Part shown: piece by piece, positions 23,443 through 32,272 of the stretch
Layout: every line of letters starts with the position of its first letter
Numbering within the stretch: position 1 is the stretch's first letter
NCBI GenBank assembly: GCA_965262745.1
Contig: OZ253558.1
Location: forward strand, 372,001 to 436,000
Reading direction: 5' to 3'
Source of the DNA: JAJECS01 sp965262745
GTDB lineage: Bacteria; Chloroflexota; UBA11872
Length of the DNA stretch: 64,000 bases
Program-made: the position numbers and the translations under genes
The notes under the pieces: generated by a model
Seen by the model: the letters and a program-made list of their open reading frames with translations, nothing else
The model's database searches: none
Told to the model about the DNA's origin: nothing

Positions 23443-25069
23443 CTCGAGCGCCATCGCCCCTGCCTGGGCGGCGCCGTTGCTGCTGGCCCTGGCTGCCGTC
23501 GTGGTGTCCGGGCTATATGGAGCGCTCGCGGCGACGAATCTTGGCGGCCTCCTGCGCGTCATACCGCCGGTGTTTGGCGCGGCGCTAGCGGCTGCCGCCT
23601 GGTGGATGGCGCAAGACCAGGCGCGCGGGCTTCGCTGGCTAGCGGCCGTGGCGGTTGTCGGATTCCTGGCCGCCGCGATCGTGCAGGCGCCGTCCGCGCT
23701 TCTCGTCATGTCCCTGGGCGCGCTCGGCGTGGTCGTGGTGGTCGCGGGACTGCGCGCTGCCGGCGCGCTGCCGGATGCGCGCACGGCCACGGCCGTCCTG
23801 GCCGCCGCGTCCGTTGCCCTCGTCCCGTTTCGCGGCCTTGGCGAGATTCCACTCGGCCCGTCCGTTGTCGGCTTGAGCGATTTCGCCCTCGGGGCGGCGC
23901 TGGTGGTCTGGCTCGGGGGGCGTGGACGCGGCGAGCGGGCCGTGCTGCCTCGATTGGCGCTGGCGGTGGCCGTGTTTGCCGCGTGGTTGAGCGTCACCGG
24001 AGTCCTGGCCTATGACCTTGCGCCGGTGCTCAAGGAGACGACCAAGTGGCTCCAAGTCGCCGTCGCGATCGTCGTGCTGGCGGACGTCCTGCGCAACACC
24101 GACGCTAGGATCGCCGTGGCCTGGATGGTCGGCATCGCCGTTGCGGCGGAGGCGGCCGTAGGCCTCGCACAGGCGATAACGGGGTTGGGTCCCGCGGCGT
24201 TCAACGTGGGTGGGCTGATCCGGTCGTATGGGACGTTCGAGCAACCGAATCCATTCGGGGGATACCTTGGCCTGCACTTGCCCTTGTTGCTCGCCGGGGT
24301 GATCTATGCGCGGAAGTCTCGCCGGCCGTGGATCACCGCTCTTTGGCTGCTAGTGCTGGCAGCCGTGGTCATCAGCCGCTCGCGGGGAGCCTGGATTGGG
24401 ATGATCGGGAGCACGGCCGTCGTGCTCCTGGCGGCAATGCCCCGCGCCCGCGTGCTCGGCGCGGCGACGGGCGCGCTTATCATTGCCGGATTTCTGGCCC
24501 TGGCCGGCTGGCAGTTCTCGGGCGGCGTCGCGAAGGTGATTCCGGATCCGGCGCGCGCGGCGGTGGAGGGCCGCGTGGAGGTTCGGGACGCGCTGCGGAT
24601 CGTGGTCGAGGACGACTACGCCATCAGCGAGCGGCTGGCGCAATGGGAGACCGGGTGGCGAATGTTCATGAGCGCTCCGCTGATCGGGGTGGGCGCCGGC
24701 AACTACGACCATGCCTATGCCAGGCTTAATTTTGAGCCGTTCCTGCAGCTGCCGGGGCATGCGCATAACATCTATCTGAACTTTGCGGCTGAGGCCGGGT
24801 TGCCGGGGCTCGTCGCGTTTCTTGCGCTCAGCGCATGGGCGATCTGGCGAGCCATTCAGGCGGTGCAGTGGTCCCGCGGCACTTCCTGGGAATGGGCGGC
24901 AATCGGGGCCCTCGGAGGTAGCGTGGCGTTTGCCCTGCACAACCTCGTCGACAGTCTGTTTGTAAATGGCATGGGTCTCGTGTTCGCTATGTTCATCGCG
25001 CTGAGCTATGCCGTTGAATGGGACCACCGCCGGCGTCCAGCCACGCGGGCCGCGGGAATGCCGTCATGA
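23426..25069 (+). CDS. O-antigen ligase/polymerase (Wzy/WaaL)-family membrane protein
   Basis: 547 aa, about 12-14 hydrophobic segments, with one long hydrophilic loop (about residues 370-460) before the last helices. That loop contains RLAQWETGWRMFMSAPLIGVGAGNYDHAY and ends in PGHAHNIYLNFAAEAGLPGLVAF, the H-x-H-N-x5-E-x-G-x2-G hallmark of the O-antigen ligase domain. It joins or polymerises lipid-linked glycans on the outer face of the membrane. The TTG start at 23426 overlaps the epimerase stop. Its 3' end overlaps the following flippase-like gene by ATGA, arguing for one transcript. Confidence 0.86.
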   Translation: MLSRTSSSAIAPAWAAPLLLALAAVVVSGLYGALAATNLGGLLRVIPPVFGAALAAAAWWMAQDQARGLRWLAAVAVVGFLAAAIVQAPSALLVMSLGALGVVVVVAGLRAAGALPDARTATAVLAAASVALVPFRGLGEIPLGPSVVGLSDFALGAALVVWLGGRGRGERAVLPRLALAVAVFAAWLSVTGVLAYDLAPVLKETTKWLQVAVAIVVLADVLRNTDARIAVAWMVGIAVAAEAAVGLAQAITGLGPAAFNVGGLIRSYGTFEQPNPFGGYLGLHLPLLLAGVIYARKSRRPWITALWLLVLAAVVISRSRGAWIGMIGSTAVVLLAAMPRARVLGAATGALIIAGFLALAGWQFSGGVAKVIPDPARAAVEGRVEVRDALRIVVEDDYAISERLAQWETGWRMFMSAPLIGVGAGNYDHAYARLNFEPFLQLPGHAHNIYLNFAAEAGLPGLVAFLALSAWAIWRAIQAVQWSRGTSWEWAAIGALGGSVAFALHNLVDSLFVNGMGLVFAMFIALSYAVEWDHRRRPATRAAGMPS

Positions 25070-26097
25070 ACGAGCGAACTGCGGAGCCGAAAGCCGCCGA
25101 TCCGGCAGCGCCCCTCGTTGCCCGGCCGGCCCTCGGGCGGCGTTTCTTGAGCATTCGGACGCTCCTGAGCTTCGCCATCGCCGCCGGCCTGCTGGTGCTG
25201 GTGTGGTTCCTAAACGACCTTTCCGTCGAGGACATTCTGGATCGCCTCTCGCGCGCGAATCCATGGCTCATTGTGGCCGCGTATGTGGTCTACGCCTTGA
25301 ACTTCCCGCTGCGGACCTTGCGCTGGCGCACCCTTCTCAACAACGCGGTCAAACACGAGGAGACGAGCCCGCGGTACACGATGTGGGGCTTGTTCCAGAT
25401 CCTGTACATCTCGTGGTTCGTCAACGGCGTCATTCCGCTCAAGATTGGCGATCTCTATCGCGCCTATATGGCGCGCGCCAACTACGCCACGTCGCTCACG
25501 CGCACGCTCGGCACGATCTTCACCGAGCGCGTGCTCGACGTGGTGACATTGATTCTCATTGTGTTGGTGAGCTCGATCTTCGTGCTGCAGCTGCCGGAGG
25601 TTGGCGAGGACGTGGGCCGCATCATTCTCATCGCCGTGATGGCGCTTGGAGTGCTCGCCGCGGCGGTTTTCGCCATGCTCCTCTTCGGCAGCCCGCTATT
25701 TCGGCGCTTCCCCAAGCGGGTGGGTGAGATCTACGAACGCTTCCACAGCGGCGTCTTCGATAGCTGGACCTGGCGCAGCGGACCGTTGCTCTGGCTGCTG
25801 AGCCTGGCGATCTGGTCGGCGGAAATGGGCCGGCTCATGTTAGTCACGCGGTCCATTGGGCTTGATCTCGAAGTCGGCACCATCTTCTTCAGCGGCGCGG
25901 CTGCGTCGCTGCTACTGGCGGTCCCCACGCCCGGTGGCTTGGGAGCCGTGGAGGGCGGCCTCATCGGGCTCCTGCGGGTGGCCGGCGTTGGCGCCGGCCC
26001 GGCGGGCCTGGTGGCGATCATCGACCGGTTCATCTCCTACTGGAGCGTCACCGTCAGCGGCGCGGTGATGTTCGCGCTGACGCGGATGCGGAGGTAG
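25066..26097 (+). CDS. Lysylphosphatidylglycerol synthase-type (flippase-like) integral membrane protein
   Basis: 343 aa from the ATG that overlaps the upstream stop (ATGA). About eight hydrophobic segments. Family blocks are NFPLRTLRWRTLLNN, SWFVNGVIPLKIGDLYRAYMARA (the conserved N-x3-P-x-R/K-x-G-D loop), TIFTERVLDVVTLIL and AVPTPGGLGAVEGGLIGLL. Proteins of this membrane family (MprF flippase-domain relatives) are thought to flip or export lipid-linked substrates; the aminoacyl-transfer domain of MprF is absent. In this cluster it probably handles a glycolipid intermediate. That role is inference. Confidence 0.85.
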   Translation: MNERTAEPKAADPAAPLVARPALGRRFLSIRTLLSFAIAAGLLVLVWFLNDLSVEDILDRLSRANPWLIVAAYVVYALNFPLRTLRWRTLLNNAVKHEETSPRYTMWGLFQILYISWFVNGVIPLKIGDLYRAYMARANYATSLTRTLGTIFTERVLDVVTLILIVLVSSIFVLQLPEVGEDVGRIILIAVMALGVLAAAVFAMLLFGSPLFRRFPKRVGEIYERFHSGVFDSWTWRSGPLLWLLSLAIWSAEMGRLMLVTRSIGLDLEVGTIFFSGAAASLLLAVPTPGGLGAVEGGLIGLLRVAGVGAGPAGLVAIIDRFISYWSVTVSGAVMFALTRMRR

Positions 26098-26105
26098 CTC
26101 GACGC

Positions 26106-27281
26106 GTGCGGGTCGGCATCGACTACACGTCCGCTGCCACCCAGGGCGAAGGCATCGGACGCTCGGCGCGGGAGCTCGTGCGCGCCATGCTGCGGCTGCC
26201 GGATTGTCCGGACCTGCACCTGATATACGCCCACCGCGGTCCGCTGCCGGCGGCCGACGCCCTCGCCGTGCATGAGCGAGTGACCGTGCGGCGCTTGCCT
26301 CTCAGCCCCCGCGTCATGCTGGCCGGCTGGTACAAGGCGCGCCTTCCGGTTCCAATTGAAGCGTTGCTGGGCCCCTTGCACGTCATGCATGGGCCGGACT
26401 TTGTGCTCCCACCCCGCATCGCGGCGGCCGGGGTCGTCACCGTGCACGATCTGGCGTTCGCCACCCGACCTGAAGACGCGCACCCCGCGCAGCGGAGGTT
26501 TCTCGAATCCGCGGTGCCGTGGTCGATCGACCGCGCCCGACTGGTAATCGCGGTCTCGGAAACGACGCGCCGGGACTTGATGACGCGCTACGGGGTGCGG
26601 CCACACCGAATTCGCGTGGTGCCAAACGCGGTGAGCCCGGAGTTTCACGAGCGCGACAGCGCAGACGAGCTCGCTGCCGCACGTCGTCGGCTACGGCTGC
26701 CCGACGAATACCTGCTCAGCGTGGGCACCATTCATCCGCGCAAGAATCTCGGCGGGTTGGCCCGCGCGGCCGCCTTAACGGCCCGACAGCTGGGGCGGGC
26801 GCTGCCCGTTGTGCACGTCGGACGCGAAGGCTGGCTCTGCGCACGCGTGTTTGCCGACGTCGAGTCGGCCGGTCCCCCGGGCATTCGCTTCATCGGCCAA
26901 ACCAGCGACGCCATGCTGCGCGCGCTCTACCGCCAGGCCGCCGCCCTGGTGTACCCGAGCTTTGCCGAGGGATTTGGAATTCCCATATTGGAAGCATTTG
27001 CCTGCGGCACTCCCGTGGTCACGTCAAACGACTCGGGGATGCTTGAGGCAGCTGGTGAGGCGGCGGAACTGGTGGATCCACACGATCCGGACTCGATCGC
27101 CGCCGGAATTGTGCGCGTGGTGCAGGATGCCGACCGGCGCGCGGAGTTGGTGCGTCGGGGCAGGCGACGGCTGGGTGACTTTTCATGGACCCGGTCGGCG
27201 CGGCAGACGCTCGACGTCTATGCCGAGGCCCGCCGCGGCGAGCCGGAGCCGGCGGTCAGCACATTTGCCGCAAACGGGTAG
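26106..27281 (+). CDS. Glycosyltransferase family 4 (GT-B)
   Basis: 391 aa. The N-terminal acceptor domain begins MRVGIDYTSAATQGEGIGRSARELVRAM with the glycine-rich loop. The C-terminal nucleotide-sugar domain has YLLSVGTIHPRKNLGGL and VYPSFAEGFGIPILEAFACGTPVVTSN, which is the E-x7-E motif of retaining GT4 enzymes, then LVDPHDPDSIAAGI. GTG start at 26106, 8 bp after the flippase-like gene. It transfers a sugar, donor unknown, to a glycan or lipid acceptor in the cytosol. It is the first of three GT4 genes in the cluster. Confidence 0.9.
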   Translation: MRVGIDYTSAATQGEGIGRSARELVRAMLRLPDCPDLHLIYAHRGPLPAADALAVHERVTVRRLPLSPRVMLAGWYKARLPVPIEALLGPLHVMHGPDFVLPPRIAAAGVVTVHDLAFATRPEDAHPAQRRFLESAVPWSIDRARLVIAVSETTRRDLMTRYGVRPHRIRVVPNAVSPEFHERDSADELAAARRRLRLPDEYLLSVGTIHPRKNLGGLARAAALTARQLGRALPVVHVGREGWLCARVFADVESAGPPGIRFIGQTSDAMLRALYRQAAALVYPSFAEGFGIPILEAFACGTPVVTSNDSGMLEAAGEAAELVDPHDPDSIAAGIVRVVQDADRRAELVRRGRRRLGDFSWTRSARQTLDVYAEARRGEPEPAVSTFAANG

Positions 27282-27302
27282 ACTGCGGCCGAGGCGAAGC
27301 GC

Positions 27303-27926
27303 ATGACACCCCCCAGCATCCCGAGCTACGCCATCCTGGGTGCGGCTGCCTACTTGCTTGGCAGCGTGCCGGTGGCGCTCATTCTGTCTGCCGTCCTCAC
27401 GCGGACCGATCTGCGAACGATCGGTTCGGGCAATCTGGGCGTCTACAACACGATGTTCAACGTGGGCAAGCTGCCTGGCGTGCTCACGATTGCCGGCCAC
27501 GGCCTGTTGGCCGCGCTCGCCGTGCATTTGGCCTGGTGGTGGTTTCCCGCCGGTGACGACATTGCCCTGATCGTGGCGATCGCCGGAGTCACCGCGGGCA
27601 ACATGTGGCAGCTGTTCGTCAAGTTCCGCGGCAGCCGCGGCAGCACAACCGTGGCCTGGGCGCTGCTGGTGGCCGCGCCGCTGATGCTGCTGGTGCTTTT
27701 CGGACTGTGGCTGACGGCAATCTTGATCTTGCGGCGCAACATGCCCGCGACCCGAGTGCTTCACGCCTCGCTTCCCGTCGTGTTCGGGCTCATGCAGGGC
27801 TCGTGGACGTTTGCCATCGGCGGTGCCGTCATCGCCGCGCTGCTGACCCTGAAGGTCCACATGAGCCGTGATGACGCGACCGCCCTGGGCATCTACCGGC
27901 GGTTCGGCATCAACGAAAACCGCTGA
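27303..27926 (+). CDS. PlsY-like glycerol-3-phosphate acyltransferase, divergent
   Basis: 207 aa, five or six hydrophobic segments, the size of PlsY. The first motif is preserved in outline: GSVPVALILS, then GSGNLGVYNTMFNVGKLPGVLT (canonical GSGNxGATNxxR..G). The second motif, normally GHxFPxFxxFxGGKGVAT, reads GNMWQLFVKFRGSRGSTTVAW here, with His to Asn and GGKG to GSRG. PlsY moves acyl groups from acyl-phosphate to glycerol-3-phosphate at the membrane. These substitutions fall in catalytic or phosphate-binding motifs, so it may act on another substrate such as a glycolipid. It lies between GT4 genes, away from any phospholipid genes. Confidence 0.75.
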   Translation: MTPPSIPSYAILGAAAYLLGSVPVALILSAVLTRTDLRTIGSGNLGVYNTMFNVGKLPGVLTIAGHGLLAALAVHLAWWWFPAGDDIALIVAIAGVTAGNMWQLFVKFRGSRGSTTVAWALLVAAPLMLLVLFGLWLTAILILRRNMPATRVLHASLPVVFGLMQGSWTFAIGGAVIAALLTLKVHMSRDDATALGIYRRFGINENR

Positions 27927-27941
27927 CCGCGTAGTCCTCCG

Positions 27942-29000
27942 TTGCGCGTCGAGATCAACGCCTACTTTCGCGCGCATCCGCTGACGGGCACCGGCCAGCA
28001 CCTGGAACATCTGGTCGCGGCGTTGCGGGCGGGATATCCCGACATCGCGATCGTCGAACGCACGCCCGGCAGGCGGCTGCGGGGACGTGTCGGCAAGGTC
28101 TGGTGGGAGCAGGTGGCGTGGCCCGCGGCCGCGTGTTGCTCCGGGGCGGTGCTTCATGCGCCCCATCTCGCGCCGCCGGTCACCGTCCCGCGGACCATCG
28201 TCACGGCGCACGACGCCATCCCCTTCGTGCTGCCTGAGTACGGCGCTCGCGGACTGCGGCGGCTCTACAACGCGCTGACGCGCATCGGCTTGCGGCGTAC
28301 CCGCCACGTGATCGCGGTGTCGGAGTGGACCCGGAGTGACCTGGTCAAGCTGCTCGGCGTGCCGGCCGCCCGGATCCACGTGATTCATAACGGCATCGCC
28401 GGCAGCCTCACGCCGACGCCCGACTGTCGCGACGGGGCGATTCGGCAGCAGTTCGGCCTACCCGCGCGCTTCGCGCTGTATCTCGGCGCCCTCGATGCAC
28501 GGAAGAACCTAGGCGTGCTGCTCCAGGCTTGGCCGGAGATCTGGGCCGCGACCGGTGTCTCGCTCGCGGTGGCCGGACGCGCCCCGCGCCCCGAAAGCTC
28601 GGCCTACGTGGACTGGTTCCGCAGTCATCGCGATGCCCCCTGGCTGCATGTGCTGGGGGAAGTGCCTGAGGTCGACAAGGCCGGGCTCTACCGTTCCGCC
28701 GCGGTCTTCGTGTTTCCCTCGCGCAATGAGGGCTTTGGCCTGGACCCGCTGGAAGCCATGGCCTGCGGCGTGCCGGTTGTCGCGACTGACGCAACCTCAG
28801 TCCCCGAGGTCTTGGGAGATGCCGCCGTCTTCGCGGCTCCCGATGACGTCGACGGCTGGCGGACAGGCGTGGCGGACGTGCTGAGCGATCCAACCCGAGC
28901 GGCGTCGCTGCGGGACGCTGGGCTTGCGCGGGCGAGCTGGTTCACCTGGGAGCGCGCCGCCGAAGCCACCATGGCGGTGTATGCCAAGGCGGCTGGATGA
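27942..29000 (+). CDS. Glycosyltransferase family 4 (GT-B)
   Basis: 352 aa. The N-terminus MRVEINAYFRAHPLTGTGQHLEHLVAALRAG resembles mannosyl/rhamnosyl GT4 enzymes with a GTGQH loop. HDAIPFVLPEYG and HVIAVSEWTRSDLVKLLGVPAARIHVIHNGI follow. The donor domain has LYLGALDARKNLGVLLQAW and FPSRNEGFGLDPLEAMACGVPVVATD (E-x7-E). The TTG start at 27942 is 15 bp after the plsY-like gene. Its stop overlaps the next GT4 by ATGA. Cytosolic sugar transfer in the same glycan pathway is the likely role; donor and linkage are unknown. Confidence 0.9.
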   Translation: MRVEINAYFRAHPLTGTGQHLEHLVAALRAGYPDIAIVERTPGRRLRGRVGKVWWEQVAWPAAACCSGAVLHAPHLAPPVTVPRTIVTAHDAIPFVLPEYGARGLRRLYNALTRIGLRRTRHVIAVSEWTRSDLVKLLGVPAARIHVIHNGIAGSLTPTPDCRDGAIRQQFGLPARFALYLGALDARKNLGVLLQAWPEIWAATGVSLAVAGRAPRPESSAYVDWFRSHRDAPWLHVLGEVPEVDKAGLYRSAAVFVFPSRNEGFGLDPLEAMACGVPVVATDATSVPEVLGDAAVFAAPDDVDGWRTGVADVLSDPTRAASLRDAGLARASWFTWERAAEATMAVYAKAAG

Positions 29001-30097
29001 GAGTTCTCATGGCGTCGAAGGCGCTGGTCGTTAGCGCCTACCACGCCAAGCTCGAAGCACTGGGCACGCAGCCGGGCATCGAGCTTCTCGCGCTGGCCCC
29101 CGAGTCATGGATCGAGAACGGCCGGCGGCAACGCGCCGAGCCTGTGACGCCGAGCGGATATCGCGTGCACCACCAGCCCCTTCGACTGAATGGCCGGTTT
29201 CATTTGCACTGGTGGCCCGGGCTTGCGGACGCCGTGCAAGAGTTCCGCCCCGATATCGTCCATATCGACGAGGAGCCTTACAACGCGGCGACGGTACATG
29301 CATGCCGCATCGCGCGCGCCCACGGAGCGCGCGTAGTCTTCTTTGCCTGGCAAAACCTTCAGCGCCGATATCCGCCCCCGTTCCGGTGGTTCGAGCGCTA
29401 CGTGTTCGGCCGCGCCGCGGGCATCGCCGGTACGGCCACGGCGGCCAAGGTGCTGCGGGCCAAGGGCTTTGCCGGGCGGCTGGTCGTCGTCCCCCAGTTC
29501 GGCGTAGACCCGGAGCTCTTCGCGCCCGCCCCGGCTCCCGCGAGCCGGAGCGCATTTAGCATCGGGTTTGCGGGGCGGATGGTTGAGGCGAAGGGGATCG
29601 AGATGCTGCTGGAGGCGGTTTGCACGCTCGGCGGCGGTGTGGAACTGCGAATCGCCGGCACCGGACCGCTCGACGAGCTGCTGCGCCAGCACGCCACCGG
29701 CGATGCACGCGTGCGTCTGTTCGGCGCGCTGCCGAGTGGGGCGATGCCAGACTTCTACCGGGGGCTTGACGTGCTCGTGCTGCCGACGCTCGGGCGGTGG
29801 GGCTGGACCGAGCAATTCGGACGCGCCGCCATCGAAGCCATGGCATGCGGCGTGCCGGTGGTCGTGTCGGATGCGGGCGAGCTGCCGGCAGTTGTGGGCG
29901 AGGCGGGACGGGTTGTCCCCACTGCTGACGTCAACGCCCTCCGCGAGGCGTTGCGCGACCTGCGGGACGATGTCCAGAGCCGCATGTGTCTCGCCGAGGC
30001 TGGAAGGTCGCGAGTGCTGCGGGAATTCACCCACGAGGGCATCGCGCAGTCCACGGCGGCGTTCTATCGCGAACTGATGGACGGGCCCAGTCGCTAG
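28997..30097 (+). CDS. Glycosyltransferase family 4 (GT-B)
   Basis: 366 aa. The N-terminus MRVLMASKALVVSAYHAKLEALG with DIVHIDEEPYNAATVHACRIARAHGARVVFFAWQN is typical of a GT4 subgroup of polysaccharide-cluster enzymes. The C-terminal domain has IGFAGRMVEAKGIEMLLEAV and TEQFGRAAIEAMACGVPVVVSDAGELPAVVGEAG, carrying the donor-binding E-x7-E. The ATG overlaps the previous gene's stop (ATGA). Last gene of the plus-strand glycan run; the gene at 30110 converges on it. Confidence 0.9.
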   Translation: MRVLMASKALVVSAYHAKLEALGTQPGIELLALAPESWIENGRRQRAEPVTPSGYRVHHQPLRLNGRFHLHWWPGLADAVQEFRPDIVHIDEEPYNAATVHACRIARAHGARVVFFAWQNLQRRYPPPFRWFERYVFGRAAGIAGTATAAKVLRAKGFAGRLVVVPQFGVDPELFAPAPAPASRSAFSIGFAGRMVEAKGIEMLLEAVCTLGGGVELRIAGTGPLDELLRQHATGDARVRLFGALPSGAMPDFYRGLDVLVLPTLGRWGWTEQFGRAAIEAMACGVPVVVSDAGELPAVVGEAGRVVPTADVNALREALRDLRDDVQSRMCLAEAGRSRVLREFTHEGIAQSTAAFYRELMDGPSR

Positions 30098-30109
30098 TCC
30101 CGTCCGTTT

Positions 30110-31393
30110 CTAGCCGCTGACGATCTCGCCTTCCACGGGGTCCACGCGAATTCCCTGCTCCTCGGCCCAGGCGACGGCGGCGTCAAGTTCGTCATGTTCG
30201 CCTTCGAGCAGCAGCTGGATCCAGCCGATCCCCGCGTCGATGTCGGCGCGGCGAATATTAAGGCGCAGGTCGAACCGCCGCACCAGCTCGTTGACGATGG
30301 GGGATTGGATCTTGTCGGCGGGATAGGTGAACTGCAGGCGTAGGCGTGCGGTCCCGGGGCCGGCCGCGGCCCGTGCGCCGCGTCCATCCCACGGATCGTC
30401 GACCGCAACCGGCCCGCCGGAAGCGGCCGCATCGCGCACGGCGTCCAGCACGGCGAGCGTGCGGATGGCGTCCAGCGTTGTGACGGCAGGCGCGGATCGA
30501 TGGCGCACCGCCCGCGCGAACTCCGCCATCTCGCCGTCGAACATGGCCTGCCAAGCATCGCCAAACTGATGCAGCGTGGCGGGACGGTCAAATGTGCGGC
30601 TCGCGGTGGCGTTTACCTCGATCGTTGCGGCGAAGACATCGCTGCGCAGGCGGCCGACGCGCCCGATTACGTCGATCACGTCAGCGTGGGCGGCCGACGC
30701 CTGCGACACCACGAGTGCCGCGGTCACGCCGTCATCGAAAGTCATCAGGATCGAGGACGTTTCGTCACTGCCCGTATCGTCGCGATGCACCATGCGCGCG
30801 CTCACGCTCACGACCCGCGCGCGGTGAAGCCAGAGCACCTGATCCACAAGGTGGCTGCCGACGAATGCGAGCTGTCCGCCGCCGCGCTCGGGCTCCGCCA
30901 ACCAACCCTCGAGGGGCGGACCGCCCTTGAACGCGACAATACTGACGATCTCGCCGGTCAGACCGCGTGCCAGCAGATCGCGCATGTGCGTGCGGGCCGG
31001 GTGGAACCGGAGACAGTAACCGGGCATCACGACGATGTCTCGCTCGTGCGCTGCCGCGGCGACTCGTTCGGCCTCGAGGCGGTCTCGCGCCAGGGGCTTC
31101 TCCACAAACACGTGCAGACCGGCCTCAATGCACGTGACGGCCGTATCCGCCAGCGCATCGTGCGGAACGGCAATCACGGCCGCATCGGCAACACCGCTCG
31201 CGGCCATCGACTCGACATCGTGGAATGCCTCGACCCCGCCATGCGCGACCTTCCGCACCGCTGCCGGGTCCGAATCCACGGCTGCCGTGAGCACGAGGTC
31301 CGAGGCGCCGTGAATGGCCGGAGCCAAGCGCGAAACCAGGTGCTTGCCGCAGCCGACTGCCGCGATCCGCACCGGATCAGCCATGTTGCCCAT
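30110..31393 (-). CDS. Gfo/Idh/MocA-family oxidoreductase with C-terminal NIL domain
   Basis: 427 aa. Residues about 7-130 form the NAD(P)-binding Rossmann domain (RIAAVGCGKHLVSRLAPAI) with the family signature GLHVFVEKPLARDRLEAERV, where EKP holds the catalytic Lys. Residues 130-335 are the alpha/beta substrate domain (PGYCLRFHPA, GGGQLAFVGSHLVDQVLW with the usual Gly/Asp/His region). After a short linker, residues about 348-427 (LRLQFTYPADKIQSPIVNEL, FDLRLNIRRADI, GWIQLLLEG, AEEQGIRVDPVEGEIV) look like a NIL domain, the ligand-binding module of MetN-type ABC ATPases and some ferredoxins. I do not know this fusion as a standard architecture. Substrate unknown. Confidence 0.8.
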   Translation of the reverse strand: MGNMADPVRIAAVGCGKHLVSRLAPAIHGASDLVLTAAVDSDPAAVRKVAHGGVEAFHDVESMAASGVADAAVIAVPHDALADTAVTCIEAGLHVFVEKPLARDRLEAERVAAAAHERDIVVMPGYCLRFHPARTHMRDLLARGLTGEIVSIVAFKGGPPLEGWLAEPERGGGQLAFVGSHLVDQVLWLHRARVVSVSARMVHRDDTGSDETSSILMTFDDGVTAALVVSQASAAHADVIDVIGRVGRLRSDVFAATIEVNATASRTFDRPATLHQFGDAWQAMFDGEMAEFARAVRHRSAPAVTTLDAIRTLAVLDAVRDAAASGGPVAVDDPWDGRGARAAAGPGTARLRLQFTYPADKIQSPIVNELVRRFDLRLNIRRADIDAGIGWIQLLLEGEHDELDAAVAWAEEQGIRVDPVEGEIVSG

Positions 31394-31432
31394 CCGTCAC
31401 CGCCTGCATGGCCGGCATTGTAGTGGGACGGC

Positions 31433-32272
31433 TCAAATGTTCCGACGCTGGAAGGCCCGAATGGCGTAGGCCAGCATCGCCAGCACGTGCACCGCGGCCA
31501 CCAGCAGCATCCAGCCGGACGGCGGATTCAGCGAGCCGAACGGCCCCGCGGTCAGATTCGTCATTGACGCTGCTTCCTGGGCTAGCTGCGCGCTGGCGAG
31601 GTCCCAGAGCGCCCGCGTGGGCAGCAGCACGCTCGTCGCGATGCCGATGTCGAATGTCACCGGATTCTCGAGCAAACTCCCGATCTGCTCGATTACTCCG
31701 CCGACGAGTGCAACGGCGTAGAGCGTGACGGCCACCACACCGTTGGCCAGCGTGCCGAACCGGGTGCTGCCGGCGATCGTGACGGCCAAGAGAACGGCGG
31801 CGGCAAACAGCATCCCGAACGGCGCCAGCCAGGCGCGCGCAGGGTACTGCCCGGTGATGATGGCGACGGTGGCGATCATGATCGCCGTCGAGACGCCGAT
31901 AAAGACGGTGAGCAGCATCAGATTGCCGAGGAACTTGCCCAGCACGATATGGGCCCGGCGCACAGGGCGCGCCGCCACGGCATGCATGGTGCCTTGGTCG
32001 ATCTCGCCCGAGATGGACCCCACCGCGAGGAAGACGGCGAGCAGCGATGCCACGAAATTCAGGCTCCACAGTCCGCCTTGCAGCATGAAACCCGCGATCA
32101 CCTGCCGCATCGACCCCGTGAGATTGGGATCGGTTGAGATGTCGCGGTAACCGAACCATACGCCGACCGCGTAGAGCGCCAGAAAGCCGCCGATGACGAC
32201 AGTGGCCGCCAGCACCACCCGTCGGCGCACGGCTTCCCGGAGCGTGTGGTCGGCGACCACCCACAGATTCAC
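31433..32272 (-). CDS. ABC-2 type transporter permease
   Basis: 279 aa with six predicted membrane segments. It starts MNLWVVADHTLREAVRRRVVLAATVVIGGF, the NatB/ABC-2 opening, and the loop after helix 2 reads FLAVGSISGEIDQGTMHAVAARPVRRAHIVLGKFLG, the conserved E-x2-x-G-T-x4-x2-P-x-R region that contacts the ATPase. GTG start at 32272 overlaps the ATPase stop by 4 bp (GTGA). It forms the membrane part of an exporter; the substrate is unknown. Confidence 0.87.
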   Translation of the reverse strand: MNLWVVADHTLREAVRRRVVLAATVVIGGFLALYAVGVWFGYRDISTDPNLTGSMRQVIAGFMLQGGLWSLNFVASLLAVFLAVGSISGEIDQGTMHAVAARPVRRAHIVLGKFLGNLMLLTVFIGVSTAIMIATVAIITGQYPARAWLAPFGMLFAAAVLLAVTIAGSTRFGTLANGVVAVTLYAVALVGGVIEQIGSLLENPVTFDIGIATSVLLPTRALWDLASAQLAQEAASMTNLTAGPFGSLNPPSGWMLLVAAVHVLAMLAYAIRAFQRRNI

